Shown: piece after piece, positions 35,933 to 47,544 of the stretch
How positions within the stretch are numbered: position 1 is the first letter of the stretch
Layout of the letters: every line of letters starts with the position of its first letter
NCBI RefSeq assembly: GCF_023091745.1
Contig: NC_068925.1
Span: 1,550,001-1,614,000, forward strand
Direction: 5' to 3'
DNA length: 64,000 nucleotides
From: Budorcas taxicolor
Lineage: Eukaryota > Chordata > Mammalia > Artiodactyla > Bovidae
Translations under genes and position numbers: made by a program
The notes under the pieces: generated by a model
Told to the model about the DNA's origin: nothing
Database searches by the model: none
Seen by the model: the letters and a program-made list of their open reading frames with translations, nothing else

Positions 35933-38900
35933 TTCCTGTTGAGAGGGCCTCCTCTTGAGATGCGACGGGAACGCCGGGAACTCTTTCCCGACGAAGCAGG
36001 GAAAGGATCCCTCATCTCGAGCTACGAGGCGGACACGGGGCTCCTCTGGATGTGGGCGGGACCCTCGTGATTCCTCTCGAGTGGAGACGGGTATGTCGGG
36101 GAACTTCTTGATTTGCACCAAGGGTGTGAAGGACCCATTCGAAGTTCCAGAGGTGAGGTGTGATCAGCCTCGAGACGCCTCAGCGGAAATGGGCCTCATC
36201 TCGCCTGGAGGGGAGAACCTCCTGGATTTTCTCGAGTTGCGGCAGGTCTTCTCGAGTTACGACGGGGACCTCAGGGACCCGCTCTGGTGGCCTCAGGAAA
36301 GGCCAGTCCCCATGCGAGTTGCTAGGGGACCTCTCGGGATTCCTCTCCCGTCCATGCCGGGGCCTCAGTCCTTGTGTGGAGTCGGGGCCGGAACCTGAGG
36401 ATTCCTCTCCAGTGTTGCCATGGATCTTGGGGTGCTTCTGAGTCTCCCCAGGGGAGTCAGGCCTCGTCTCGAGTTGGGGCATGCACGTGCGCTTTCCTCC
36501 AGAGCTGCAGCAGTAGTGTCACGCTTCCTGTCACGTGGTTCAAGGGATCTGTGGCTTTCCCTCGAGGCTGTCCCTCGAGGCTTTCCCACGAGGCTTTCCC
36601 ACAGGGCTGTGCCACGTGCCACCTTGGTGTGAGTCGATCCTCGGCGTGAAAGACGAGCCGGTGAAGGGAAAAGAGGTTCCTCTGGAATGGACTGAGACAT
36701 CTGGGGGACTCTTGGAATGGTGGCACGACCCTGGAGTTCCTCTCGCCGTTCCTGTTGAGAGGGCCTCCTCTTGAGATGCGACGGGAACTCCGGGAACTCT
36801 TTCCCGACGAAGCAGGGAAAGGATCCCTCATCTCGAGCTATGAGGCGGAAACGGGGCTCCTCTGGATGTGGGCGGGACCCTCGTGATTCCTCTCGAGTGG
36901 AGAAGGCTATGTCGGGGAACTTCTTGATTTGCACCGAGGGTGTGAAGGACCCTTTCGAAGTTCCAGAGGTGAGGTGTGATCAGCCTCGAGACGCCTCAGC
37001 GGAAATGGGCCTCATCTCGCCTGGAGGGGAAAACCTCCTGGATTTTCTCGAGTTGCGGCAGGTCTTCTCGAGTTACGACGGGGACCTCAGGGACCCGCTC
37101 TGGTGGCCTCAGGAAAGGCCAGTCCCCATGCGAGTTGCTAGGGGACCTCTCGGGATTCCTCTCCCGTCCATGCCGGGGCCTCAGTCCTTGTGTGGAGTCG
37201 GGGCCGGAACCTGAGGATTCCTCTCCAGTGTTGCCATGGATCTTGGGGTGCTTCTGAGTCTCCCCAGGGGAGTCAGGCCTCGTCTCGAGTTGGGGCATGC
37301 ACGTGCGCTTTCCTCCCGAGCTGCAGCAGTAGTGTCACGCTTCCTGTCACGTGGTTCAAGGGATCTGTGGCTTTCCCTCGAGGCTGTCCCTCGAGGCTTT
37401 CCCACGAGGCTTTCCCACAGGGCTGTGCCACGTGCCACCTTGGTGTGAGTCGATTCTCGGCGTGAAAGACGAGCCGGTGAAGGGAAAAGAGGTTCCTCTG
37501 GAATGGACTGAGACATCTGGGGGACTCTTGGAATGGTGGCACGACCCTGGAGTTCCTCTCGCAGTTCCTGTTGAGAGGGCCTCCTCTTGAGATGCGACGG
37601 GAACGCCGGGAACTCTTTCCCGACGAAGCAGGGAAAGGATCCCTCATCTCGAGCTACGAGGCGGAAACGGGGCTCCTCTGGATGTGGGCGGGACCCTCGT
37701 GATTCCTCTCGAGTGGAGACGGGTATGTCGGGGAACTTCTTGATTTGCACCAAGGGTGTGAAGGACCCTTTCGAAGTTCCAGAGGTGAGGTGTGATCAGC
37801 CTCGAGACGCCTCAGCGGAAATGGGCCTCATCTCGCCTGGAGGGGAGAACCTCCTGGATTTTCTCGAGTTGCGGCAGGTCTTCTCGAGTTACGACGGGGA
37901 CCTCAGGGACCCGCTCTGGTGGCCTCAGGAAAGGCCAGTCCCCATGCGAGTTGCTAGGGGACCTCTCGGGATTCCTCTCCCGTCCATGCCGGGGCCTCAG
38001 TCCTTGTGTGGAGTCGGGGCCGGAACCTGAGGATTCCTCTCCAGTGTTGCCATGGATCTTGGGGTGCTTCTGAGTCTCCCCAGGGGAGTCAGGCCTCGTC
38101 TCGAGTGGGGGCATGCACGTGCGCTTTCCTCCCGAGCTGCAGCAGTAGTGTCACGCTTCCTGTCACGTGGTTCAAGGGATCTGTGGCTTTCCCTCGAGGC
38201 TGTCCCTCGAGGCTTTCCCACGAGGCTTTCCCACAGGGCTGTGCCACGTGCCACCTTGGTGTGAGTCGATTCTCGGCGTGAAAGACGAGCCGGTGAAGGG
38301 AAAAGAGGTTCCTCTGGAATGGACTGAGACATCTGGGGAACTCTTGGAATGGTGGCACGACCCTGGAGTTCCTCTCGCCGTTCCTGTTGAGAGGGCCTCC
38401 TCTTGAGATGCGACGGGAACGCCGGGAACTCTTTCCCGACGAAGCAGGGAAAGGATCCCTCATCTCGAGCTACGAGGCGGAAACGGGGCTCCTCTGGATG
38501 TGGGCGGGACCCTCTTGATTCCTCTCGAGTGGAGACGGGTATGTCGGGGAACTTCTTGATTTGCACCAAGGGTGTGAAGGACCCTTTCGAAGTTCCAGAG
38601 GTGAGGTGTGATCAGCCTCGAGACGCCTCAGCAGAAATGGGCCTCATCTCGCCTGGAGGGGAGAACCTCCTGGATTTTCTCGAGTTGCGGCAGGTCTTCT
38701 CGAGTTACGACGGGGACCTCAGGGACCCGCTCTGGTGGCCTCAGGAAAGGCCAGTCCCCATGCGAGTTGCTAGGGGACCACTCGGGATTCCTCTCCCGTC
38801 CATGCCGGGGCCTCAGTCCTTGTGTGGAGTCGGGGCCGGAACCTGAGGATTCCTCTCCAGTGTTGCCATGGATCTTGGGGTGCTTCTGAGTCTCCCCAGG

Positions 38901-40824
38901 GGAGTCAGGCCTCGTCTCGAGTGGGGGCATGCACGTGCGCTTTCCTCCCGAGCTGCAGCAGTAGTGTCACGCTTCCTGTCACGTGGATCAAGGGATCTGT
39001 GGCTTTCCCTCGAGGCTGTCCCTCGAAGCTTTCCCACGAGGCTTTCCCACAGGGCTGTGCCACGTGCCACCTTGGTGTGAGTCGATCCTCGGCGTGAAAG
39101 ACGAACCGGTGAAGGGAAACGAGGTTCCTCTGGAATGGACTGAGACATCTGGGGGACTCTTGGAATGGTGGCACGACCCTGGAGTTCCTCTCGCCGTTCC
39201 TGTTGAGAGGGCCTCCTCTTGAGATGCGACGGGAACGCCGGGAACTCTTTCCCGACGAAGCAGGGAAAGGATCCCTCATCTCGAGCTACGAGGCGGAAAC
39301 GGGGCTCCTCTGGATGTGGGCGGGACCCTCGTGATTCCTCTCGAGTGGAGAAGGCTATGTCGGGGAACTTCTTGATTTGCACCAAGGGTGTGAAGGACCC
39401 TTTCGAAGTTCCAGAGGTGAGGTGTGATCAGCCTCGAGACGCCTCATCGGAAATGGGCCTCATCTCGCCTGGAGGGGAGAACCTCCTGGATTTTCTCGAG
39501 TTGCGGCAGGTCTTCTCGAGTTACGACGGGGACCTCAGGGACCCGCTCTGGTGGCCTCAGGAAAGGCCAGTCCCCATGCGAGTTGCTAGGGGACCTCTCG
39601 GGATTCCTTTCCCGTCCATGCCGGGGCCTCAGTCCTTGTGTGGAGTCGGGGCCGGAACCTGAGGATTCCTCTCCAGTGTTGCCATGGATCTTGGGGTGCT
39701 TCTGAGTCTCCCCAGGGGAGTCAGGCCTCGTCTCGAGTTGGGGCATGCACGTGCGCTTTCCTCACGAGCTGCAGCAGTAGTGTCACGCTTCCTGTCACGT
39801 GGTTCAAGGGATCTGTGGCTTTCCCTCGAGGCTGTCCCTCGAGGCTTTCCCACGAGGCTTTCCCACAGGGCTGTGCCACGTGCCACCTTGGTGTGAGTCG
39901 ATTCTCGGCGTGAAAGACGAGCCGGTGAAGGGAAAAGAGGTTCCTCTGGAATGGACTGAGACATCTGGGGGACTCTTGGAATGGTGGCACGACCCTGGAG
40001 TTCCTCTCGCCGTTCCTGTTGAGAGGGCCTCCTCTTGAGATGCGACGGGAACGCCGGGAACTCTTTCCCGACGAAGCAGGGAAAGGATCCCTCATCTCGA
40101 GCTACGAGGCGGAAACGGGGCTCCTCTGGATGTGGGCGGGACCCTCGTGAATCCTCTCGAGTGGAGACTGGTATGTCGGGGAACTTCTTGATTTGCACCA
40201 AGGGTGTGAAGGACCCTTTCGAAGTTCCAGAGGTGAGGTGTGATCAGCCTCGAGACGCCTCAGCGGAAATGGGCCTCATCTCGCCTGGAGGGGAGAACCT
40301 CCTGGATTTTCTCGAGTTGCGGCAGGTCTTCTCGAGTTACGACGGGGACCTCAGGGACCCGCTCTGGTGGCCTCAGGAAAGGCCAGTCCCCATGCGAGTT
40401 GCTAGGGGACCTCTCGGGATTCCTCTCCCGTCCATGCCGGGGCCTCAGTCCTTGTGTGGAGTCGGGGCCGGAACCTGAGGATTCCTCTCCAGTGTTGCCA
40501 TGGATCTTGGGGTGCTTCTGAGTATCCCCAGGGGAGTCAGGCCTCGTCTCGAGTGGGGGCATGCACGTGCGCTTTCCTCCCGAGCTGCAGCAGTAGTGTC
40601 ACGCTTCCTGTCACGTGGATCAAGGGATCTGTGGCTTTCCCTCGAGGCTGTCCCTCGAGGCTTTCCCACGAGGCTTTCCCACAGGGCTGTGCCACGTGCC
40701 ACCTTGGTGTGAGTCGATCCTCGGCGTGAAAGACGAGCCGGTGAAGGGAAACGAGGTTCCTCTGGAATGGACTGAGACATCTGGGGGACTCTTGGAATGG
40801 TGGCACGACCCTGGAGTTCCTCTC

Positions 40825-41639
40825 ACCGTTCCTGTTGAGAGGGCCTCCTCTTGAGATGCGACGGGAACGCCGGGAACTCTTTCCCGACGAAGCAGGGAAA
40901 GGATCCCTCATCTCGAGCTACGAGGCGGACACGGGGCTCCTCTGGATGTGGGCGGGACCCTCGTGATTCCTCTCGAGTGGAGACGGGTATGTCGGGGAAC
41001 TTCTTGATTTGCACCAAGGGTGTGAAGGACCAATTCGAAGTTCCAGAGGTGAGGTGTGATCAGCCTCGAGACGCCTCAGCGGAAATGGGCCTCATCTCGC
41101 CTGGACCGGAGAACCTCCTGGATTTTCTCGAGTTGCGGCAGGTCTTCTCGAGTTACGACTGGGACCTCAGGGACCCGCTCTGGTAGACTCAGGAAAGGCC
41201 AGTCCCCATGCGAGTTGCTAGGAGACCTCTCGGGATTCCTCTCCCATCCGTGCCGGGGCCTCTGTCCTTGTGTGGAGTCGGGGCCGGAACCTGAGGATTC
41301 CTCTCCAGTGTTGCCATGGATCTTGGGGTGCTTCTGAGTCTCCCCAGGGGAGTCAGGCCTCGTCTCGAGTGGGGGCATGCACGTGCGCTTTCCTCCCGAG
41401 CTGCAGCAGTAGTGTCACGCTTCCTGTCACGTGGATCAAGGGATTTGTGGCTTTCCCTCGAGGCTGTCCCTCGAGGCTTTCACACGAGGCTTTCCCACAG
41501 GGCTGTGCCACGTGCCACCTTGGTGTGAGTCCATCCTCGGCGTGAAAGACGAGCCGGTGAAGGGAAAAGAGGTTCCTCTGGAATGGACTGAGACATCTGG
41601 GGGACTCTTGGAATGGTGGCACGACCCTGGAGTTCCTCT
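40825..41639. repeat. Extra monomer in block A copy 2, chimeric
   Basis: The offset between block A copies changes from 10,607 to 11,423 here, a gain of exactly 816 bp. The switch in copy 1 lies between 30,145 and 30,218. The added unit (monomer start 40851) has a first part like the 25348 and 35955 monomers (tcaccgttcc, gcggacacgg, and an attcg variant reading gaccaattcg) and a second part like class B (tggtagactc, cctctgtcc, gatttgtgg). It has private bases such as ctggaccggag, acgactggg, catccgtgcc, ctttcacacg and gagtccatcc. The reciprocal explanation, loss of one monomer from copy 1, is equally possible. Confidence 0.7.
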
Positions 41640-42895
41640 CGCCGTTCCTGTTGAGAGGGCCTCCTCTTGAGATGCGACGGGAACGCCGGGAACTCTTTCC
41701 CGACGAAGCAGGGAAAGGATCCCTCATCTCGAGCTACGAGGCGGAAACGGGGCTCCTCTGGATGTGGGCGGGACCCTCGTGATTCCTCTCGAGTGGAGAA
41801 GGCTATGTCGGGGAACTTCTTGATTTGCACCAAGGGTGTGAAGGACCCTTTCGAAGTTCCAGAGGTGAGGTGTGATCAGCCTCGAGACGCCTCATCGGAA
41901 ATGGGCCTCATCTCGCCTGGAGGGGAGAACCTCCTGGATTTTCTCGAGTTGCGGCAGGTCTTCTCGAGTTACGACGGGGACCTCAGGGACCCGCTCTGGT
42001 GGCCTCAGGAAAGGCCAGTCCCCATGCGAGTTGCTAGGGGACCTCTCGGGATTCCTCTCCCGTCCATGCCGGGGCCTCAGTCCTTGTGTGGAGTCGGGGC
42101 CGGAACCTGAGGATTCCTCTCCAGTGTTGCCATGGATCTTGGGGTGCTTCTGAGTCTCCCCAGGGGAGTCAGGCCTCGTCTCGAGTGGGGGCATGCACGT
42201 GCGCTTTCCTCCCGAGCTGCAGCAGTAGTGTCACGCTTCCTGTCACGTGGATCAAGGGATCTGTGGCTTTCCCTCGAGGCTGTCCCTCGAGGCTTTCCCA
42301 CGAGGCTTTCCCACAGGGCTGTGCCACGTGCCACCTTGGTGTGAGTCGATCCTCGGCGTGAAAGACGAGCCAGTGAAGGGAAAAGAGGTTCCTCTTGAAT
42401 GGACTGAGACATCTGGGGGACTCTTGGAATGGTGGCACGACCCTGGAGTTCCTCTCACCGTTCCTGTTGAGAGGGCCTCCTCTTGAGATGCGACGGGAAC
42501 GCCGGGAACTCTTTCCCGACGAAGCAGGGAAAGGATCCCTCATCTCGAGCTACGAGGCGGACTCGGGGCTCCTCTGGATGTGGGCGGGACCCTCGTGATT
42601 CCTCTCGAGTGGAGAAGGCTATGTCGGGGAACTTCTTGATTTGCACCAAGGGTGTGAAGGACCCATTCGAAGTTCCAGAGGTGAGGTGTGATCAGCCTCG
42701 AGACGCCTCAGCGGAAATGGGCCTCATCTCGCCTGGAGGGGAGAACCTCCTGGATTTTCTCGAGTTGCGGCAGGTCTTCTCGAGTTACGACGGGGACCTC
42801 AGGGACCCGCTCTGGTGGCCTCAGGAAAGGCCAGTCCCCATGCGAGTTGCTAGGGGACCTCTCGGGATTCCTCTCCCGTCCATGCCGGGGCCTCA

Positions 42896-45800
42896 GTCCT
42901 TGTGTGGAGTCGGGGCCGGAACCTGAGGATTCCTCTCCAGTGTTGCCATGGATCTTGGGGTGCTTCTGAGTCTCCCCAGGGGAGTCAGGCCTCGTCTCGA
43001 GTGGGGGCATGCACGTGCGCTTTCCTCCCGAGCTGCAGCAGTAGTGTCACGCTTCCTGTCACGTGGATCAAGGGATCTGTGGCTTTCACTCGAGGCTGTC
43101 CCTCGAGGCTTTCCCACGAGGCTTTCCCACAGGGCTGTGCCACGTGCCACCTTGGTGTGAGTCGATCCTCGGCGTGAAAGACGAGCCGGTGAAGGGAAAA
43201 GAGGTTCCTCTGGAATGGACTGAGATATCTGGGGGACTCTTGGAATGGTGGCACGACCCTGGAGTTCCTCTCGCCGTTCCTGTTGAGAGGGCCTCCTCTT
43301 GAGATGCGACGGGAATGCCGGGAACTCTTTCCCGACGAAGCAGGGAAAGGATCCCTCATCTCGAGCTACGAGGCGGAAACGGGGCTCCTCTGGATGTGGG
43401 CGGGACCCTCGTGATTCCTCTCGAGTGGAGACGGGTATGTCGGGGAACTTCTTGATTTGCACCAAGGGTGTGAAGGACCCTTTCGAAGTTCCAGAGGTGA
43501 GGTGTGATCAGCCTCGGGACGCCTCAGCGGAAATGGGCCTCATCTCTCCTGGAGGGGAGAACCTCCTGGATTTTCTCGAGTTGCGGCAGGTCTTCTCGAG
43601 TTACGACGGGGACCTCAGGGACCCGCTCTGGTGGCCTCAGGAAAGGCCAGTCCCCATGCGAGTTGCTAGGGGACCTCTCGGGATTCCTCTCCCGTCCATG
43701 CCGGGGCCTCATTCCTTGTGTGGAGTCGGGGCCGGAACCTGAGGATTCCTCTCCAGTGTTGCCATGGATCTTGGGGTGCTTCTGAGTCTTCCCAGGGGAG
43801 TCAGGCCTCGTCTCGAGTGGGGGCATGCACGTGCGCTTTCCTCCCGAGCTGCAGCAGTAGTGTCACACTTCCTGTCACGTGGATCAAGGGATCTGTGGCT
43901 TTCCCTCGAGGCTGTTCCTCGAGGCTTTCCCACGAGGCTTTCCCACAGGGCTGTGCCACGTGCCACCTTGGTGTGAGTCGATCCTCGGCGTGAAAGACGA
44001 ACCGGTGAAGGGAAACGAGGTTCCTCTGGAATGGACTGAGACATCTGGGGGACTCTTGGAATGGTGGCACGACCCTGGAGTTCCTCTCGCCGTTCCTGTT
44101 GAGAGGGCCTCCTCTTGAGATGCGACGGGAACGCCGGGAACTCTTTCCCGACGAAGCAGGGAAAGGATCCCTCATCTCGAGCTACGAGGCGGAAACGGGG
44201 CTCCTCTGGATGTGGGAGGGACCCTCTTGATTCCTCTCGAGTGGAGACGGCTAGGTCGGGGAACTTCTTGATTTGCACCGAGGGTGTGAAGGACCCTTTC
44301 GAAGTTCCAGTGGTGAGGTGTGATCAGCCTCGAGACGCCTCAGCGGAAATGGGCCTCATCTCGCCTGGAGGGGAGAACCTCCTGGATTTTCTCGAGTTGC
44401 GGCAGGTCTTCTCGAGTTACGACGGGGACCTCAGGGACCCGCTCTGGTGGCCTCAGGAAAGGCCAGTCCCCATGCGAGTTGCTAGGGGACCTCTCGGGAT
44501 TCCTCTCCCGTCCATGCCGGGGCCTCAGTCCTTGTGTGGAGTCGGGGCCGGAACCTGAGGATTCCTCTCCAGTGTTGCCATGGATCTTGGGGTGCTTCTG
44601 AGTCTCCCCAGGGGAGCCAGGCCTCGTCTCGAGTGGGGGCATGCACGTGCGCTTTCCTCCCGAGCTGCAGCAGTAGGGTCACGCTTCCTGTCACGTGGAT
44701 CAAGGGATCTGTGGCTTTCCCTCGAGGCTGTCCCTCGAGGCTTTCCCACGAGGCTTTCCCACATGGCTGTGCCACGTGCCACCTTGGTGTGAGTCGATCC
44801 TCGGCGTGAAAGACGAACCGGTGAAGGGAAACGAGGTTCCTCTGGAATGGACTGAGACATCTGGGGGACTCTTGGAATGGTGGCACGACCCTGGAGTTCC
44901 TCTCGCCGTTCCTGTTGAGAGGGCCTCCTCTTGAGATGCGACGGGAACGCCGGGAACTCTTTCCCGACGAAGCAGGGAAAGGATCCCTCTTCTCGAGCTT
45001 CGAGGCGGACACGGGGCTCCTCTGGATGTGGGCGGGACCCTCGTGATTCCTCTCGAGTGGAGACGGGTATGTCGGGGAACTTCTTGATTTGCACCAAGGG
45101 TGTGAAGGACCCTTTCGAAGTTCCAGAGGTGAGGTGTGATCAGCCTTGAGACGCCTCAGCGGAAATGGGCCTCATCTCGCCTGGAGCGGAGAACCTCCTG
45201 GATTTTCTCGAGTTGCGGCAGGTCTTCTCGAGTTACGACGGGGACCTCAGGGACCCGCGCTGGTAGACTCAGGAAAGGCCAGTCCCCATGCGAGTTGCTA
45301 GGAGACCTCTCGGGATTCCTCTCCCATCCATGCTGGGGCCTCTGTCCTTGTGTGGAGTCGGGGCCGAAACCTGAGGATTCCTCTCCAGTGTTGCCATGGA
45401 TCTTGGGGTGCTTCTGAGTCTCCCCAGGGGAGTCAGGCCTCGTCTCGAGTGGGGGCATGCACGTGCGCTTTCCTCCCGAGCTGCAGCAGTAGTGTCACGC
45501 TTCCTGTCACGTGGATCAAGGGATTTGTGGCTTTCCCTCGAGGCTGTCCCTCGAGGCTTTCCCACGAGGCTTTCCCACAGGGCTGTGCCACGTGCCACCT
45601 TGGTGTGAGTCGATCCTCGGCATGAAAGACGAGCCGGTGAAGGGAAAAGAGGTTCCTCTGGAATGGACTGAGACATCTGGGGGACTCTTGGAATGGTGGC
45701 ACGACCCTGGAGTTCCTCTCGCCGTTCCTGTTGAGAGGGCCTCCTCTTGAGATGCGACGGGAACGCCGGGAACTCTTTCCCGACGAAGCAGGGAAAGGAT

Positions 45801-45912
45801 CCCTCATCTCGAGCTACGAGGCGGAAACGGGGCTCCTCTGGATGTGGGCGGGACCCTCGTGATTCCTCTCGAGTGGAGAAGGCTATGTCGGGGAACTTCT
45901 TGATTTGCACCA
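42896..45912. repeat. Satellite monomers 53b-57a, H-type with one B-like unit
   Basis: Starts: 43299, 44115, 44931, 45747. The 43299 unit has several private bases (gcctcgggacg, ctcatctctcctgg, cctcattcctt, gagtcttcccc, cacacttcc, ctgttcctc). The 44115 unit has gggagggaccctcttg, gacggctagg and ccagtggtgagg, like the 24533 unit, plus gggagccagg and gtagggtcacg. The 44931 unit (cctcttctcgagcttcg, gcggacacgg, ccttgagacg, gcggagaacc, ccgcgctggtag, catgctgggg) is a B-like unit with H features. Together with those starting 40851 and 49827 it makes a recurring subclass combining gcggacacgg with tggtagactc. Confidence 0.8.
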
Positions 45913-47544
45913 AGGGTGTGAAGGACCCTTTCGAAGTTCCAGAGGTGAGGTGTGATCAGCCTCGAGACGCCTCATCGGAAATGGGCCTCATCTCGCCTGG
46001 AGGGGAGAACCTCCTGGATTTTCTCGAGTTGCGGCAGGTCTTCTCGAGTTACGACGGGGACCTCAGGGACCCGCTCTGGTGGCCTCAGGAAAGGCCAGTC
46101 CCCATGCGAGTTGCTAGGGGACCTCTCGGGATTCCTCTCCCGTCCATGCCGGGGCCTCAGTCCTTGTGTGGAGTCGGGGCCGGAACCTGAGGATTCCTCT
46201 CCAGTGTTGCCATGGATCTTGGGGTGCTTCTGAGTCTCACCAGGGGAGTCAGGCCTCGTCTCGAGTTGGGGCATGCACGTGCGCTTTCCTCCCGAGCTGC
46301 AGCAGTAGTGTCACGCTTCCTGTCACGTGGATCAAGGGATCTGTGGCTTTCCCTCGAGGCTGTCCCTCGAGGCTTTCCCACGAGGCTTGCCCACAGGGCT
46401 GTGCCACGTGCCACCTTGGTGTGAGTCGATCCTCGGCGTGAAAGACGAGCCGGTGAAGGGAAAAGAGGTTCCTCTGGAATGGACTGAGGCATCTGGGGGA
46501 CTCTTGGAATGGTGGCACGACCCTGGAGTTCCTCTCGCCGTTCCTGTTGAGAGGGCCTCCTCTTGAGATGCGACGGGAATGCCGGGAACTCTTTCCCGAC
46601 GAAGCAGGGAAAGGATCCCTCATCTCGAGCTACGAGGCGGAAACGGGGCTCCTCTGGATGTGGGCGGGACCCTCGTGATTCCTCTCGAGTGGAGACGGGT
46701 ATGTCGGGGAACTTCTTGATTTGCACCAAGGGTGTGAAGGACCCTTTCGAAGTTCCAGAGGTGAGGTGTGATCAGCCTGGAGACGCCTCAGCGGAAATGG
46801 GCCTCATCTCGCCTGGAGGGGAGAACCTCCTGGATTTTCTCGAGTTGCGGCAGGTCTTCTCGAGTTACGACGGGGACCTCAGGGACCCGCTCTGGTGGCC
46901 TCAGGAAAGGCCAGTCCCCATGCGAGTTGCTAGGGGACCTCTCGGGATTCCTCTCCCGTCCATGCCGGGGCCTCAGTCCTTGTGTGCAGTCGGGGCCGGA
47001 ACCTGAGGATTCCTCTCCAGTGTTGCCATGGATCTTGGGGTGCTTCTGAGTCTCCCCAGGGGAGTCAGGCCTCGTCTCGAGTGGGGGCATGCACGTGCGC
47101 TTTCCTCCCGAGCTGCAGCAGTAGTGTCACGCTTCCTGTCACGTGGATCAAGGGATCTGTGGCTTTCCCTCGAGGCTGTCCCTCGAGGCTTTCCCACGAG
47201 GCTTTCCCACAGGGCTGTGCCACGTGCCACCTTGGTGTGAGTCGATCCTCGGCGTGAAAGACGAACCGGTGAAGGGAAACGAGGTTCCTCTGGAATGGAC
47301 TGAGACATCTGGGGGACTCTTGGAATGGTGGCACGACCCTGGAGTTCCTCTCGCCGTTCCTGTTGAGAGGGCCTCCTCTTGAGATGCGACGGGAACGCCG
47401 GGAACTCTTTCCCGACGAAGCAGGGAAAGGATCCCTCATCTCGAGCTACGAGGCGGAAACGGGGCTCCTCTGGATGTGGGAGGGACCCTCGTGATTCCTC
47501 TCGAGTGGAGACGGCTAGGTCGGGGATCTTCTTGATTTGCACCG
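45913..47544. repeat. Second 1,632-bp dimer duplication, copy 1
   Basis: Starts in the monomer at 45747, covers all of the 46563 unit and ends early in the 47379 unit. Diagnostic features, all repeated 1,632 bp downstream, are gagtctcaccagg, gtctcgagttggggc, ggaatgccgg, cctggagacg and the gggagggacc, gacggctagg, gggatcttc entry into the next monomer. Private to this copy are cgaggcttgccc near 46,389 and gtgtgcagtc near 46,987. Limits are uncertain by a few tens of bases. Confidence 0.75.

Larger units (their letters stand above)
31473..42895. repeat. Higher-order block A, copy 2 (11,423 bp, 14 monomers)
   Basis: Follows copy 1 directly; the junction falls between 31,473 and 31,653 in the monomer starting 31060. 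That monomer is block-A-like on its left (matching 42,483 onward) and class C on its right (matching 20,866 onward), as expected of a tandem duplication join. The end lies between 42,896 and 43,076. Copy 2 carries private changes at 35,185, 35,206, 39,027, 39,764, 40,169 and 40,524. The change at 35,185 (gcagtgaaagg) puts a stop into a frame that is open in the other monomers. The part after the extra monomer (41,640-42,895) matches copy 1 at 30,217-31,472. Confidence 0.85.

Noticed and set aside
40752..45912. Common breakpoint hotspot for all duplications
   Set aside because: Junctions fall at different places in the monomer (roughly 165, 290-425, 415-595 and 715-790 bp from the start), so no single hotspot is supported.
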